A stretch of 64,000 bases of DNA, taken from Candidatus Gallispira edinburgensis. Its GTDB lineage: Bacteria > Bacillota > Clostridia > Lachnospirales > CAG-274. Location of the stretch: the NCBI GenBank assembly GCA_904395805.1, contig CAJFNV010000054.1, forward strand, positions 1-64,000, in the 5' to 3' direction. The notes under the pieces were generated by a model. It was not told where the DNA came from. It did no database searches and worked only from the letters and a program-made list of their open reading frames with translations. The position numbers and the translations under genes are program-made. Of the stretch, positions 17,069 to 25,714 are shown in pieces. The stretch's first letter is position 1; every line of letters starts with the position of its first letter.

Positions 17069-18610
17069 CTATCCAATATACCAATTATAAATACTTCCAT
17101 AGATATTGTTAACAGAAGGAGTCTTTTCTCCCTTTATTCTGTCATTTGTTACAAGAATATCAGACTTAAATCCTATACCTATTACGGGGAGCTGAGAACT
17201 TATATATTTGCTGAGCTCATTTAAAGCCGCCTTGTATCCTTCCTCACTTATGGCAGATGTACAGTCACCTACAAGTTTATCCATGTTAACATCTGCATAT
17301 TTTCCGTAATTAATATTACCGCTGCTGCTTACAAGAGCAGAAACATCCATATTTTCCTTAAGCCTTACTCCGCCCAAATACATGGTGAAATCACCATTTT
17401 TAAGCCTTTCCGTATACTCGGCATAGCTTACTGCCTCAACACCTGTGTGCATACCCACACTGTTAAAAGCTTCGCTTATAAGTCTTGCACTTTCGACCCT
17501 TGCGGAATTTTCACTGTTTACAAGTATATTAAACGTAAAACTGTCAAAACTCCTTCCTCCCGTTGATACAAGAGTTTTTGCAAGATTTGTGTCAAATTCA
17601 TAGCTGTCCTCTCCAACCTTTGATGTGTAAGCATTGTCAGGATTTATCGGAGTAACAGACTCGGTCATTTTATTTAAATATATGTCATTAATAATATCCT
17701 CTCTCGGAATAAGGTGAGCAAGCCCTTGTCTTATATTCACATTTGAGAACATTTCATTCTGAACATTAAAGCCTATAAACTCAAACTGATTTGTAGGAAA
17801 CTCCACAGCATTGCTGCTGAGCTCTGTTGAAAGAGAGCCCAGACTGTTAATGTCAAGTGTCATTGCATCTACAACACCCGCCTCAAGAGCCTGTATTTCA
17901 GTCTGTGTGTCAGACATTATTTTTACATTTATGTTTGAAATGTAAGGTCTGCCATTGAGCCCTGTTTCCGAAGCCGCAAGCTCCATTTCCTTTACAAGTG
18001 TATAGGAAGAAAATTTATAGGCACCGTTTCCCACAGGTCTCAGATCCTCTGCCGCCCTGCTGTTGTAGTAATGCCTGGGGATAACAGGAAAGCAAAGGCT
18101 GTATCCCACTGAACCAAGTCCCTTTGAATAACCTATTCTCACAGTCAGATCATCTACTTTTGAATAGGATGTTATATTATCAGCACAGCTTTTATATATG
18201 GTGTCAAGCTCCGCATCCTCAAGCTCTCCCAATGTATATATAACATCATCGGCAGTTACGGGATTTCCATCCTCCCACTTCACACCTGATTTAAGCTTAA
18301 GTGTAACAGTATTTCCGCTTACCTCATAACTTTCGGCAAGATTTGGTACTACCTGCATTTCATCATTTACAACAAAGAGCGGCTCATATATAAGCCTTAA
18401 AATTCTGTCAACAGTATTGTCCCTGTTTTCAATGGGATTAAGTGTTTCAGGCTTATGCATGGCAAGAGTTATTGTCCCTCCTACTGAAGGTCTTGCCTCC
18501 ACGACCTGCTCAGCATTTAAATTACTGTTTTCTTCAGCCACCTGTTCATTTCCACAGCCACTTAAAAGCAGACAGCATATAACAAGAGCACTAATTGCTC
18601 GCAATTTCAT
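17069..18610 (-). CDS. Solute-binding lipoprotein, family 5 (peptide/nickel type)
   Basis: A 513-residue extracellular binding protein. The lipobox LLLSGC follows a short signal peptide, so it would be lipid-anchored to the membrane. The mature part shows the family 5 pattern: TLNPIENRDNTVDRILRLIYEPLFV, LKSGVKWEDGNPVTADDVIYTL and NIRQGLAHLIPREDIIN. The ligand is usually a peptide or metal complex. No permease or ATPase genes are nearby, so it must work with a transporter encoded elsewhere, or have another role. It overlaps the preceding lytic transglycosylase gene by 20 bases, which points to translational coupling. Confidence 0.85.
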   Translation of the reverse strand: MKLRAISALVICCLLLSGCGNEQVAEENSNLNAEQVVEARPSVGGTITLAMHKPETLNPIENRDNTVDRILRLIYEPLFVVNDEMQVVPNLAESYEVSGNTVTLKLKSGVKWEDGNPVTADDVIYTLGELEDAELDTIYKSCADNITSYSKVDDLTVRIGYSKGLGSVGYSLCFPVIPRHYYNSRAAEDLRPVGNGAYKFSSYTLVKEMELAASETGLNGRPYISNINVKIMSDTQTEIQALEAGVVDAMTLDINSLGSLSTELSSNAVEFPTNQFEFIGFNVQNEMFSNVNIRQGLAHLIPREDIINDIYLNKMTESVTPINPDNAYTSKVGEDSYEFDTNLAKTLVSTGGRSFDSFTFNILVNSENSARVESARLISEAFNSVGMHTGVEAVSYAEYTERLKNGDFTMYLGGVRLKENMDVSALVSSSGNINYGKYADVNMDKLVGDCTSAISEEGYKAALNELSKYISSQLPVIGIGFKSDILVTNDRIKGEKTPSVNNIYGSIYNWYIG

Positions 18611-19166
18611 ATAAATCAGTCCTTAAAATTATTTTGTAAACCTTTTCGTAAAGCATTACCTTTTTAACATAGTTTTCAGTTTCCTTATAGGGTATATAAT
18701 CCAGATATTCTCCGTCAGCACTGTATTTTGTATCTCCCAGCCACTTTGTCACATTACCGCTGCCTGCATTATAAGCTGCCGCCATAAGCTCTTCATTATT
18801 GTTAAACTGCTTTGCAAGAAAATTCAAAACCCAGCATCCTATATCAATATTAACATCAGGGTCCTCAATATCTGCATAACTGAAATTTTCAATACCCATA
18901 TTTTCAACAGCCCAGTCTATAGTAGCAGGCATAAGCTGCATAAGTCCTCTTGCACCCTTATGGGATTCAGCAGTAGGATCAAAACCGCTTTCAGTATTTA
19001 TAATTGCACACACAAGCCCCGGCTCCAGATCGTATTTTTCACTGTACTTTAATATCTGATCCGCATATTTAACGGGAAAAAGTATACACAGTGCACAATA
19101 GGCTATAAACAGCAGTATAACAATCCATAGCACTGCCGTAAGCAGGAATTTAACCGGTTTAAACAT
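18591..19166 (-). CDS. Membrane-anchored lytic transglycosylase
   Basis: Cuts peptidoglycan between MurNAc and GlcNAc with formation of a 1,6-anhydro end. The 191 residues hold an N-terminal membrane helix (about residues 8-30) and an SLT domain. Catalytic Glu is in CAIINTESGFDP, followed by the family motifs GARGLMQLMPATIDWA and ELMAAAYNAGSGNVTKWLG. It starts at the stop codon of coaE (shared base 19166) and is probably made from the same mRNA. Confidence 0.92.
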   Translation of the reverse strand: MFKPVKFLLTAVLWIVILLFIAYCALCILFPVKYADQILKYSEKYDLEPGLVCAIINTESGFDPTAESHKGARGLMQLMPATIDWAVENMGIENFSYADIEDPDVNIDIGCWVLNFLAKQFNNNEELMAAAYNAGSGNVTKWLGDTKYSADGEYLDYIPYKETENYVKKVMLYEKVYKIILRTDLYEIASN

Positions 19167-19756
19167 TAAATTAACTCCTCATCATTCATAAACTTCAAAA
19201 CATTTTTTCTAAGTTCTTCCAAATCTCCGTCATTATTTATAACAACATCGGCTATTTTTACAATATCCTCAAATTTCATCTGGTTTTTAAATCTTAAAAC
19301 AGCACTTTCCCTGTCAATATTATCCCTTGACATTACCCTTTTAATTCTGGTTTCAAGAGGTGCATACACAGCCCATATTCTGTCGCATATTTTGTCAAGT
19401 CCTGCTTCAATAAGAAGAGGTGCGTCTATTACAATGCACTTCTTATCCTCGTTTAAACCAATTCTTCTTTTGACCTCTTCTGTTATATATTTATGTGTGA
19501 CAGTATTAAGCAGTTCCAGTTTATCCCTGTCATTAAACACAACAGAGCCTAAAACCTTTCTGTCTATTTCACCGTCTGACTTAAGTATATCTTTTCCAAA
19601 AGCAGTTACAATATCACTGTATGCAGCTCCCCATGGCATCATATTTTCATGGGCAATTTTATCACAGTCAAGTATCAATGCACCCTGTTCAGCCATAACA
19701 GAGGCAACAGCTCCCTTGCCGCAGCCGCTGTTTCCCGTAAGTCCTATAACTTTCAT
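19166..19756 (-). CDS. coaE: Dephospho-CoA kinase
   Basis: Last step of coenzyme A synthesis: ATP phosphorylates the 3'-hydroxyl of dephospho-CoA. The 196 residues carry the CoaE signatures LDCDKIAHE, VVFNDRDKLELLNTVTHKYI, VIDAPLLIEAGLD and an Arg-rich lid (IKRVMSRDNIDRESAVLRFKNQM). The P-loop reads GNSGCGKG: the Ser/Thr that normally follows the Lys is Gly, an unusual change in this family. It lies 13 bases after a small membrane protein gene, in the common polA-coaE order. Confidence 0.92.
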   Translation of the reverse strand: MKVIGLTGNSGCGKGAVASVMAEQGALILDCDKIAHENMMPWGAAYSDIVTAFGKDILKSDGEIDRKVLGSVVFNDRDKLELLNTVTHKYITEEVKRRIGLNEDKKCIVIDAPLLIEAGLDKICDRIWAVYAPLETRIKRVMSRDNIDRESAVLRFKNQMKFEDIVKIADVVINNDGDLEELRKNVLKFMNDEELI

Positions 19757-19769
19757 AATACCACCATAT

Positions 19770-20144
19770 CTATTTCTCTGTCATACTGTATTGCAGATAC
19801 ACGGCAAGACACATAAGTACAAAGCTTGCAAGACACATAGTCCTTATATTTGTAAAGTAAGGTGACATATATGCAAAGGTAAGAAAAGCGATCCATAAGG
19901 CAACACATATAAAATATCCTATCATCCAATATCTGCTTTCCTTATATTCCCTGTCACAGCTTACATAAAACTTTATAAGACAGGGAACACCCACTGCAAG
20001 CATACAGTTTCTTATAGGTATAAATTCACCGTTTGTTATTCCTGCCCCGCTGGTATCAAGCTGCAAAACAAGAATTATCATCAGTCCTGTTGCAGCAAAG
20101 AGTACAAAGCTTGCTGCATAGGACAAGATTTTCTTACCACTCAT
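19770..20144 (-). CDS. Small four-helix membrane protein, unknown
   Basis: 124 residues, nearly all in four predicted membrane helices (about 8-28, 42-62, 72-93 and 98-118), with short polar loops such as CDREYKESRYW. No family is recognised. It sits between polA and coaE with 12-13 base gaps and a good ribosome binding site (AGAGGTGA), so it is made with them. Confidence 0.65.
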   Translation of the reverse strand: MSGKKILSYAASFVLFAATGLMIILVLQLDTSGAGITNGEFIPIRNCMLAVGVPCLIKFYVSCDREYKESRYWMIGYFICVALWIAFLTFAYMSPYFTNIRTMCLASFVLMCLAVYLQYSMTEK

Positions 20145-20156
20145 ATGCTTTCACCT

Positions 20157-22793
20157 CTATTTAACGTCGTACCAGTTATCTCCTGTATGCACTTCAGCAA
20201 TTAAAGGCACAGAAAGAGATACTGCATTTTCCATTTCTTCCTCAAGTATTTTTGCTACTTTCTCTTCTTCATCTCTGTATGCTTCTATAAGAAGCTCATC
20301 ATGGACCTGAAGCACAAGCTGTGACTTAAGTCCTTCCTTTTTCATTCTGTTGTAAACTTTGACCATAGCAATTTTTATAATATCCGCTGCAGTACCCTGG
20401 ACAGGCATATTCATAGCCACTCTTTCTCCGAAGGAACGCTGTACATAATTGCTGCTGTTTATCTCTGAAATATATCTTCTTCTGTTAAAAAGAGTAATTC
20501 CATATCCCTTTTCCCTTGCAGACTCTACACAGCCGTCAATATAAGCTTTGATTTTAGGATATTTTTCAAAATAGCTCTCAATATAGGCATCTGCTTCCTT
20601 TTTTGTAATTCCCAGATCCTGAGATAAGCTGAAAGCACCGATACCGTAAATAATACCGAAATTTACAGCCTTGGCATTTCTTCTCTGGAGAGGTGTGACC
20701 TCATCAAAAGGAACATTGAAAACCTGAGATGCAGTCATTGTATGAATATCCTGATTTTCTTTAAAAGCATTTATCAAGTTTTCGTCCCCTGCAAGATGAG
20801 CAAGCACTCTCAATTCGATCTGTGAATAGTCCGCATCTATATAAACACAGTCCTTTTTTGGTATAAAAACCTTTCTAAGCTTTCTTCCAAGCTCTATCCT
20901 GACGGGGATATTCTGCAGATTAGGCTCTGTAGAGCTTATTCTGCCTGTTGTTGTTATTGTCTGATTAAATGTAGAATAAATTCTGTCATCATCATGAAGA
21001 ACAGCCAGAAGCCCCTCTGCATAGGTGGACTTAAGTTTGCTGTAGGAGCGGTATTCGAGAACCTTACCCACAATCTCATCCTTGTCCTTAAGCTTCTCAA
21101 GTATATCGGCAGATGTTGACCAGCCCGTCTTTGTTTTCTTACCGCCCTTTAAGCCAAGCTTTTCAAATAAAATATGGCTTAACTGCTTAGGAGAGTTAAT
21201 ATTGAATTCCTCTCCCGCAAGCCAGTAAATATCCTTTGTAAGTTCCTCCAGTTTGCCATCAAGACTTTTGCCGTACTCAATAAGGGCATTTCTGTCAACA
21301 CCCATACCTACATACTCCATATTTGCAAGTACATATATAAGGGGCAGTTCTATTTTATAGTACAAATACTCCTGATCATTTTCCTTTATCTTTTTATCTA
21401 TTACAGGATAAGCTCTGAAACTTATATCACACATTCTTCCGCAGAATTCTCTAAATTCATCATCACTTAAATCATCAAAGCTTTTTCTGCTTTTTCCCTT
21501 ACCCATAATTTCTTCTTCCGACGGATAGCTTTCATTTAAAAAGTCCTCGGCAAGCTCATTGTATTCATAGTTATCCATAGAGGAATTTATAATATATCCC
21601 CCTATCATTGTATCAAAAATGATACTGTTAAGTTCAATGCCCTTTCTCTTTAAATACACAATATCTCTCTTGCCGTTGTGAGCGATCTTACAGTTCTGAT
21701 TTTCAAAAAAGTCCTTAAAAACAGTCAGCAGTTCTTCTTCACTCATTCTGAATACATAAGCACTGTGTTCCTTTTGTGTTACTGATATACCCTTAAGACT
21801 TTCGTTTTCATATATCATTTTATAACCACAGTTTTCAAAGGGATTTATGTCTGCAACAGCCTTTTTTGCTTCATTTACATCCTTTATAAGCGTGTACTCT
21901 GCAATATGCTTTTCACTTACCTTTTCAGTATCAAAACGGCTTAGCATTGACTTAAACTCATATCTTTTAAACATTGAGTAAGCTTCTTCATTAAATATAT
22001 CTCTTACCCTTGTATCCTCAAAGTCAAACTCCATTGGTACATCTGTCTTTATTGTTACAAGCCACCTGCTCTCCCTTGCCTGTTCCGCATAAGTTACAAG
22101 ATTTTCACTTGCCCTTTTTGGCTTTACCTTGTCTGCATTTGCAATAGCATTTTCAACAGACTTATACTCCTGTATGATTTTGATTGCGGTTTTTTCACCT
22201 ATTGAGGGTACGCCTGGCACATTGTCACTTGAATCACCCATTAAAGCCTTGACCTCAATAAATTCCTCCGGGGTCACACCGTATTTTTCAATAACATCTG
22301 CCGCATTATAGTCCTCAACAACAGTTGTTCCTGATTTTGTCTTTGGTATTCTTATTTTTATAGTATCACTTGCAAGCTGCAGCAGATCTCTGTCACCGCT
22401 CACTATTACAGGGGCTATCCCCTTGGTTTCAGCAGTCCTTGCAATTGTGCCAAGCAGATCATCGGCTTCATATCCGCCCATTTCATATGTCTTTATATTC
22501 ATTGATGCAAGGACCTTTTTAACCGTATCCATCTGAGGTACAAGTTCCTCGGGCATTCCCTTTCTGGTACCCTTGTAATCTTTGTATTCCTTATGTCTGA
22601 ATGTAGGTTCATGAACATCAAAGCATACAGCACAGTAGTCAGGCTTTTCCTCATCAAGTAATTTAAAAAATATATTTAAAAAGCCGTAAACACCGTTTGT
22701 AAATTCTCCGTCCTTATTTGTAAGAATGGGCATGGCATAAAAGGCTCTGTTCATTAAACTATTGCCGTCCAAAAGCATAATTTTATCAGACAT
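20157..22793 (-). CDS. polA: DNA polymerase I
   Basis: Repair and Okazaki-fragment polymerase of 878 residues. The N-terminal 5' nuclease domain (about 1-290) keeps the acidic metal ligands in LLDGNSLMNRAFYA, CFDVHEPTFRHKEYKDYKG, YEADDLLGTIA and KALMGDSSDNVPGVPSIG. The middle exonuclease-like domain (about 300-470) has lost two of the four proofreading metal ligands: the position of the first Asp is Ile in MIYENES, and the YxxxD motif is FCGRM. The polymerase domain has motif A DYSQIELRVLAHLAG, motif B RRNAKAVNFGIIYGIG and motif C QVHDELLIEA. It is first in a run of minus-strand genes reaching to ddl. Confidence 0.96.
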   Translation of the reverse strand: MSDKIMLLDGNSLMNRAFYAMPILTNKDGEFTNGVYGFLNIFFKLLDEEKPDYCAVCFDVHEPTFRHKEYKDYKGTRKGMPEELVPQMDTVKKVLASMNIKTYEMGGYEADDLLGTIARTAETKGIAPVIVSGDRDLLQLASDTIKIRIPKTKSGTTVVEDYNAADVIEKYGVTPEEFIEVKALMGDSSDNVPGVPSIGEKTAIKIIQEYKSVENAIANADKVKPKRASENLVTYAEQARESRWLVTIKTDVPMEFDFEDTRVRDIFNEEAYSMFKRYEFKSMLSRFDTEKVSEKHIAEYTLIKDVNEAKKAVADINPFENCGYKMIYENESLKGISVTQKEHSAYVFRMSEEELLTVFKDFFENQNCKIAHNGKRDIVYLKRKGIELNSIIFDTMIGGYIINSSMDNYEYNELAEDFLNESYPSEEEIMGKGKSRKSFDDLSDDEFREFCGRMCDISFRAYPVIDKKIKENDQEYLYYKIELPLIYVLANMEYVGMGVDRNALIEYGKSLDGKLEELTKDIYWLAGEEFNINSPKQLSHILFEKLGLKGGKKTKTGWSTSADILEKLKDKDEIVGKVLEYRSYSKLKSTYAEGLLAVLHDDDRIYSTFNQTITTTGRISSTEPNLQNIPVRIELGRKLRKVFIPKKDCVYIDADYSQIELRVLAHLAGDENLINAFKENQDIHTMTASQVFNVPFDEVTPLQRRNAKAVNFGIIYGIGAFSLSQDLGITKKEADAYIESYFEKYPKIKAYIDGCVESAREKGYGITLFNRRRYISEINSSNYVQRSFGERVAMNMPVQGTAADIIKIAMVKVYNRMKKEGLKSQLVLQVHDELLIEAYRDEEEKVAKILEEEMENAVSLSVPLIAEVHTGDNWYDVK

Positions 22794-22984
22794 TTTCTTC
22801 CTCCTCTGCTGTTTATATACATAAAGGGATATAACAACCTAAATTATAGTATACTAAATTTTTAACAATATTAAAAGCCCAAATTTAAATTGTAATAATA
22901 AAGTAAATTTTTGTAAAACAGGAACTTTTTTACCTATTGTTAAAATCTAATGTTCCGCCATTTGAATTTTCTTATTTATTTTAT

Positions 22985-23017
22985 AAAAAGAGCGGCAGGA
23001 ATTTCTTTTTCCTGCCG
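22985..23017 (-). terminator. Terminator of the hydrogenase operon
   Basis: On the minus strand CGGCAGGAA pairs with TTCCTGCCG (arms 23017-23009 and 23001-22993) and is followed by CTCTTTTTATAA. It is 32 bases beyond the stop of the group-B-like hydrogenase gene. Confidence 0.75.
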
Positions 23018-23048
23018 TTCAGTAATTGGGGCTTAATTATATATAAAA

Positions 23049-24515
23049 TCAGCCACGGTTATGCACATGTATATTCAAATTACCATAACCATTTTCTTTA
23101 CATGTATTTATAATATTGTCATTTTCAACATTTACATTCTTGTCAAATACCTTTTTGCTTTCAAACAATTCCTTCTGACGCATAGGTCCGTTTACACAGC
23201 CGCCTTCACAAGCCATACCTTCAATGATGTCCTCGGGAAGTCTGCCAAGTTTAAGCATCTGCAGAGCAATCTTACATTCAGCAGCACCGTTACACACCTT
23301 AACCTTAGGCTTAAGATCAAGACCCTTTTCTTCTATAACTCTTAAAACAGAAGCTGATACACCGCCGCTTCTTGCAAAGCCCTTGCCGTAGCGTGTAGCA
23401 AACTGTTCTCCACCTTCAAATTTTTCAGGGTCAACCTTCTTTACAGCAAACATTGCAGCAAGCTCATCAAATGTAAGAGCTGCACTTATTAAGCCCATAT
23501 ATCTTGACACAACCTCATGCTTCTTTGCAACACAAGGTCCTATAAACACGATTTCTGCCTCAGGGTCTTTTTCCTTTAAGTATCTTGCTGCCGCAAGCAT
23601 AGGTGAACCTGTTGTTGACATTCTGTCCTTGATTTCAGGATAATGCTTTACTATCATATTGTAAAAGGCAGGACAACAGGATGTAGTCATCTTATTACCC
23701 TCTTTAATGTTTTCAACAAGTTCTTCAGCCTCGCTCCATGCAACAGCATCGGCACCAAGAGCAATTTCATAGCACTCCTTAAAACCAAGAGCCTCAACAG
23801 CCTGCTTTAAAGCAGGAATTGTAGCCGTACCAAACTGACCTTCAATAGATGGTGCGATCATAGCATAGGTATGGTCCGGATTATTTCTTATTGAATTAAT
23901 AACATTAGTCATCATAGATACTGCACCAATTGCACCGAAAGGACATTTAATAACACACTGTCCGCAGTTGATACACTTTTCCTCGTCAATTATAGCAAGG
24001 TCATGATCATCCATATCAACAGCATTTACAGGACATGATTTGATACATGGTCTTTCAATATCCACAATTGCATTGTAAGGACAGGCTTTTACACAGGCAC
24101 CGCAGTTTTTACACTTTGTCTTGTCAATATAGGCACCGTTTGGAGTATGTATGATAGCATCAAACTTACAAGCCTTCATACATTTCTTAGCAAGACAGTT
24201 CTGACAGTTATTTGTTACTGTTACTCTGTCAATAGGACAACCTTCACAAGCAGACTGCATAACATGTACGATCTGAGTGTCATCCTTCTTTTCATAGTGA
24301 AGGTCTGAAGGCAGCTTACCCATAGCAAGTCTTACCCTCTGTCTTAATATTTCTCTTTCTCTGTAAACACAGCATCTGAAACTTGGCACAATAGGGTCAG
24401 TGATCTCGTAAGGAATATGCTCCATTTTATCCTCAAGTGTACCTTCATAAGCATACTCCGCCACCTTATAGAGCACGGCATTTTTAATTTGATTAATGTC
24501 GGTTATCTGTTCCAT
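23049..24515 (-). CDS. [FeFe]-hydrogenase, group-B-like, with ferredoxin domains
   Basis: A 488-residue single-chain iron hydrogenase. Residues about 90-195 contain several 4Fe-4S motifs (CEGCPIDRVTVTNNCQNC, CKNCGACVKACP, CINCGQCVIKCP). The H-cluster domain follows, with L1 TTSCCPAF (277-284), L2 IGPCVAKKHE (325-334) and L3 EGMACEGGCVNGP (432-444). The proton-relay Cys of L1 is kept, so catalysis is likely. L2 (GPC rather than MPC) and L3 (ending in VNGP) differ from the common group A enzymes and match what I know of group B. It is the last gene of a four-gene unit with a sensory hydrogenase and a phosphatase. Direction of catalysis (H2 production or uptake) cannot be read from sequence. No HydE/F/G maturation genes are present in the window. 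Confidence 0.88.
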   Translation of the reverse strand: MEQITDINQIKNAVLYKVAEYAYEGTLEDKMEHIPYEITDPIVPSFRCCVYREREILRQRVRLAMGKLPSDLHYEKKDDTQIVHVMQSACEGCPIDRVTVTNNCQNCLAKKCMKACKFDAIIHTPNGAYIDKTKCKNCGACVKACPYNAIVDIERPCIKSCPVNAVDMDDHDLAIIDEEKCINCGQCVIKCPFGAIGAVSMMTNVINSIRNNPDHTYAMIAPSIEGQFGTATIPALKQAVEALGFKECYEIALGADAVAWSEAEELVENIKEGNKMTTSCCPAFYNMIVKHYPEIKDRMSTTGSPMLAAARYLKEKDPEAEIVFIGPCVAKKHEVVSRYMGLISAALTFDELAAMFAVKKVDPEKFEGGEQFATRYGKGFARSGGVSASVLRVIEEKGLDLKPKVKVCNGAAECKIALQMLKLGRLPEDIIEGMACEGGCVNGPMRQKELFESKKVFDKNVNVENDNIINTCKENGYGNLNIHVHNRG

Positions 24516-24532
24516 TTTTAATCCTCCTGAAA

Positions 24533-25714
24533 TTAATAATAATTGCGTTTAACGACCTTTCCCGCCTTAACCATAAGACTGTAAAGCTCGTCCATAATTA
24601 ACATTTTTATACTTAAATCTACAGGCAGATCAGGGTTCTGATGAGCCGGATTGATTTTTTGACCAATAAACATATAAAAGTGTGTACATTCCTCAACAAG
24701 CATCTTTGCGATTAATGAAGCTCCGTTTTTCTTTTCAAGCTTCATAAGAGTTTCCTTGTCTGTGGGATTTTCAATATAAGTCTTTATGATATCAACTGCT
24801 TTTTTTAGTGTAATAACGCCTTCCGTAACAAGGTCTATCCCAGGTATTTCAGCCGTAGGCGGTATTTCAGGGTCGATATATTCAAGACTCGGTGTAAGAG
24901 GTTCCTTAAGTACTCTGCTTACTATAGTAGCAGAGCTTCCTCCGCACACAATTTTTTTACCCTCTGGTATCATAAACTCAGTTACAAGTCTTTCATCACT
25001 ATTTGGGTCAACCGGGGGACCGCTGTAAAGGCTTACGATCTTTTTGCCTGTTATTCTGACTGCTGCAACTGTTGTATCATCTCCGGGCTTATTCATATAA
25101 AGCTGATTACAGGTTTCACTGACCATACTTGTAAGCCTTGCCGCTGTTATACCCGGCTTAATGTGACTTAATAAGTACCTGGATACATTTTTCCACGTCC
25201 AGCCCAGATTCATAAGCTGTCCTATGCCTGCATAGATGACACCGTCACTCATTAAAGTGAGCACATCATCAGGCTTAACCTTAAATCTTGCCTCTCTTAT
25301 GTTCTTTCCTGCAATCTCCCTGTAACTGTAATCAATGGGAACAAGTTTTCCCTCTCTTACAAATATACAGCCGGGGGCATCAAACTCAACAAGATAGGCA
25401 TTGCCATCATGGTCTATCTGCAATATTATAAATGTAGAATAAGCGACCTTTCTTATATTACATATAGGCAATGTATGTACTATTGTGTCAACGGTATCCT
25501 CAATTGTGGAACCTTCATAGAGCATAGTCGAAATAATTTTGGCAGTAAGGGTAGAGAGTATATTTGCCTTTACTCCGCTTCCCAGTCCGTCTGAGAGAAC
25601 CACAATATACTTATCATCATTTCTGACAATTTCCACATTGTCGCCGCAAAGCTCCTCTGTGTATTTTATTAAGCTTTTATATGCCGCATCTACATATACC
25701 TTATCAGACATCAT
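24533..25714 (-). CDS. SpoIIE-type PP2C phosphatase linked to hydrogenases
   Basis: A 393-residue protein whose N-terminal 225 residues form a SpoIIE/RsbU-type PP2C domain. Metal-binding Asp residues are in VVLSDGLGSGVKAN, TLMSDGVIYAG and GDDTTVAAVRI. The remaining 165 residues are mostly helical, have no family I recognise, and include a GGSS motif and an EECTHFYMFIGQKINPAH segment. Its start overlaps the end of the sensory hydrogenase gene by 11 bases, a sign of coupling. Such phosphatases accompany sensory [FeFe]-hydrogenases in Clostridia and are thought to carry the signal by removing phosphate from a regulator. The target is not evident here. Confidence 0.85.
   Translation of the reverse strand: MMSDKVYVDAAYKSLIKYTEELCGDNVEIVRNDDKYIVVLSDGLGSGVKANILSTLTAKIISTMLYEGSTIEDTVDTIVHTLPICNIRKVAYSTFIILQIDHDGNAYLVEFDAPGCIFVREGKLVPIDYSYREIAGKNIREARFKVKPDDVLTLMSDGVIYAGIGQLMNLGWTWKNVSRYLLSHIKPGITAARLTSMVSETCNQLYMNKPGDDTTVAAVRITGKKIVSLYSGPPVDPNSDERLVTEFMIPEGKKIVCGGSSATIVSRVLKEPLTPSLEYIDPEIPPTAEIPGIDLVTEGVITLKKAVDIIKTYIENPTDKETLMKLEKKNGASLIAKMLVEECTHFYMFIGQKINPAHQNPDLPVDLSIKMLIMDELYSLMVKAGKVVKRNYY

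Noticed and set aside
22860..22985. Possible regulatory RNA upstream of polA
   Set aside because: The stretch is AT-rich without a clear promoter, hairpin or frame. Only the terminator at 22985-23017 could be supported.
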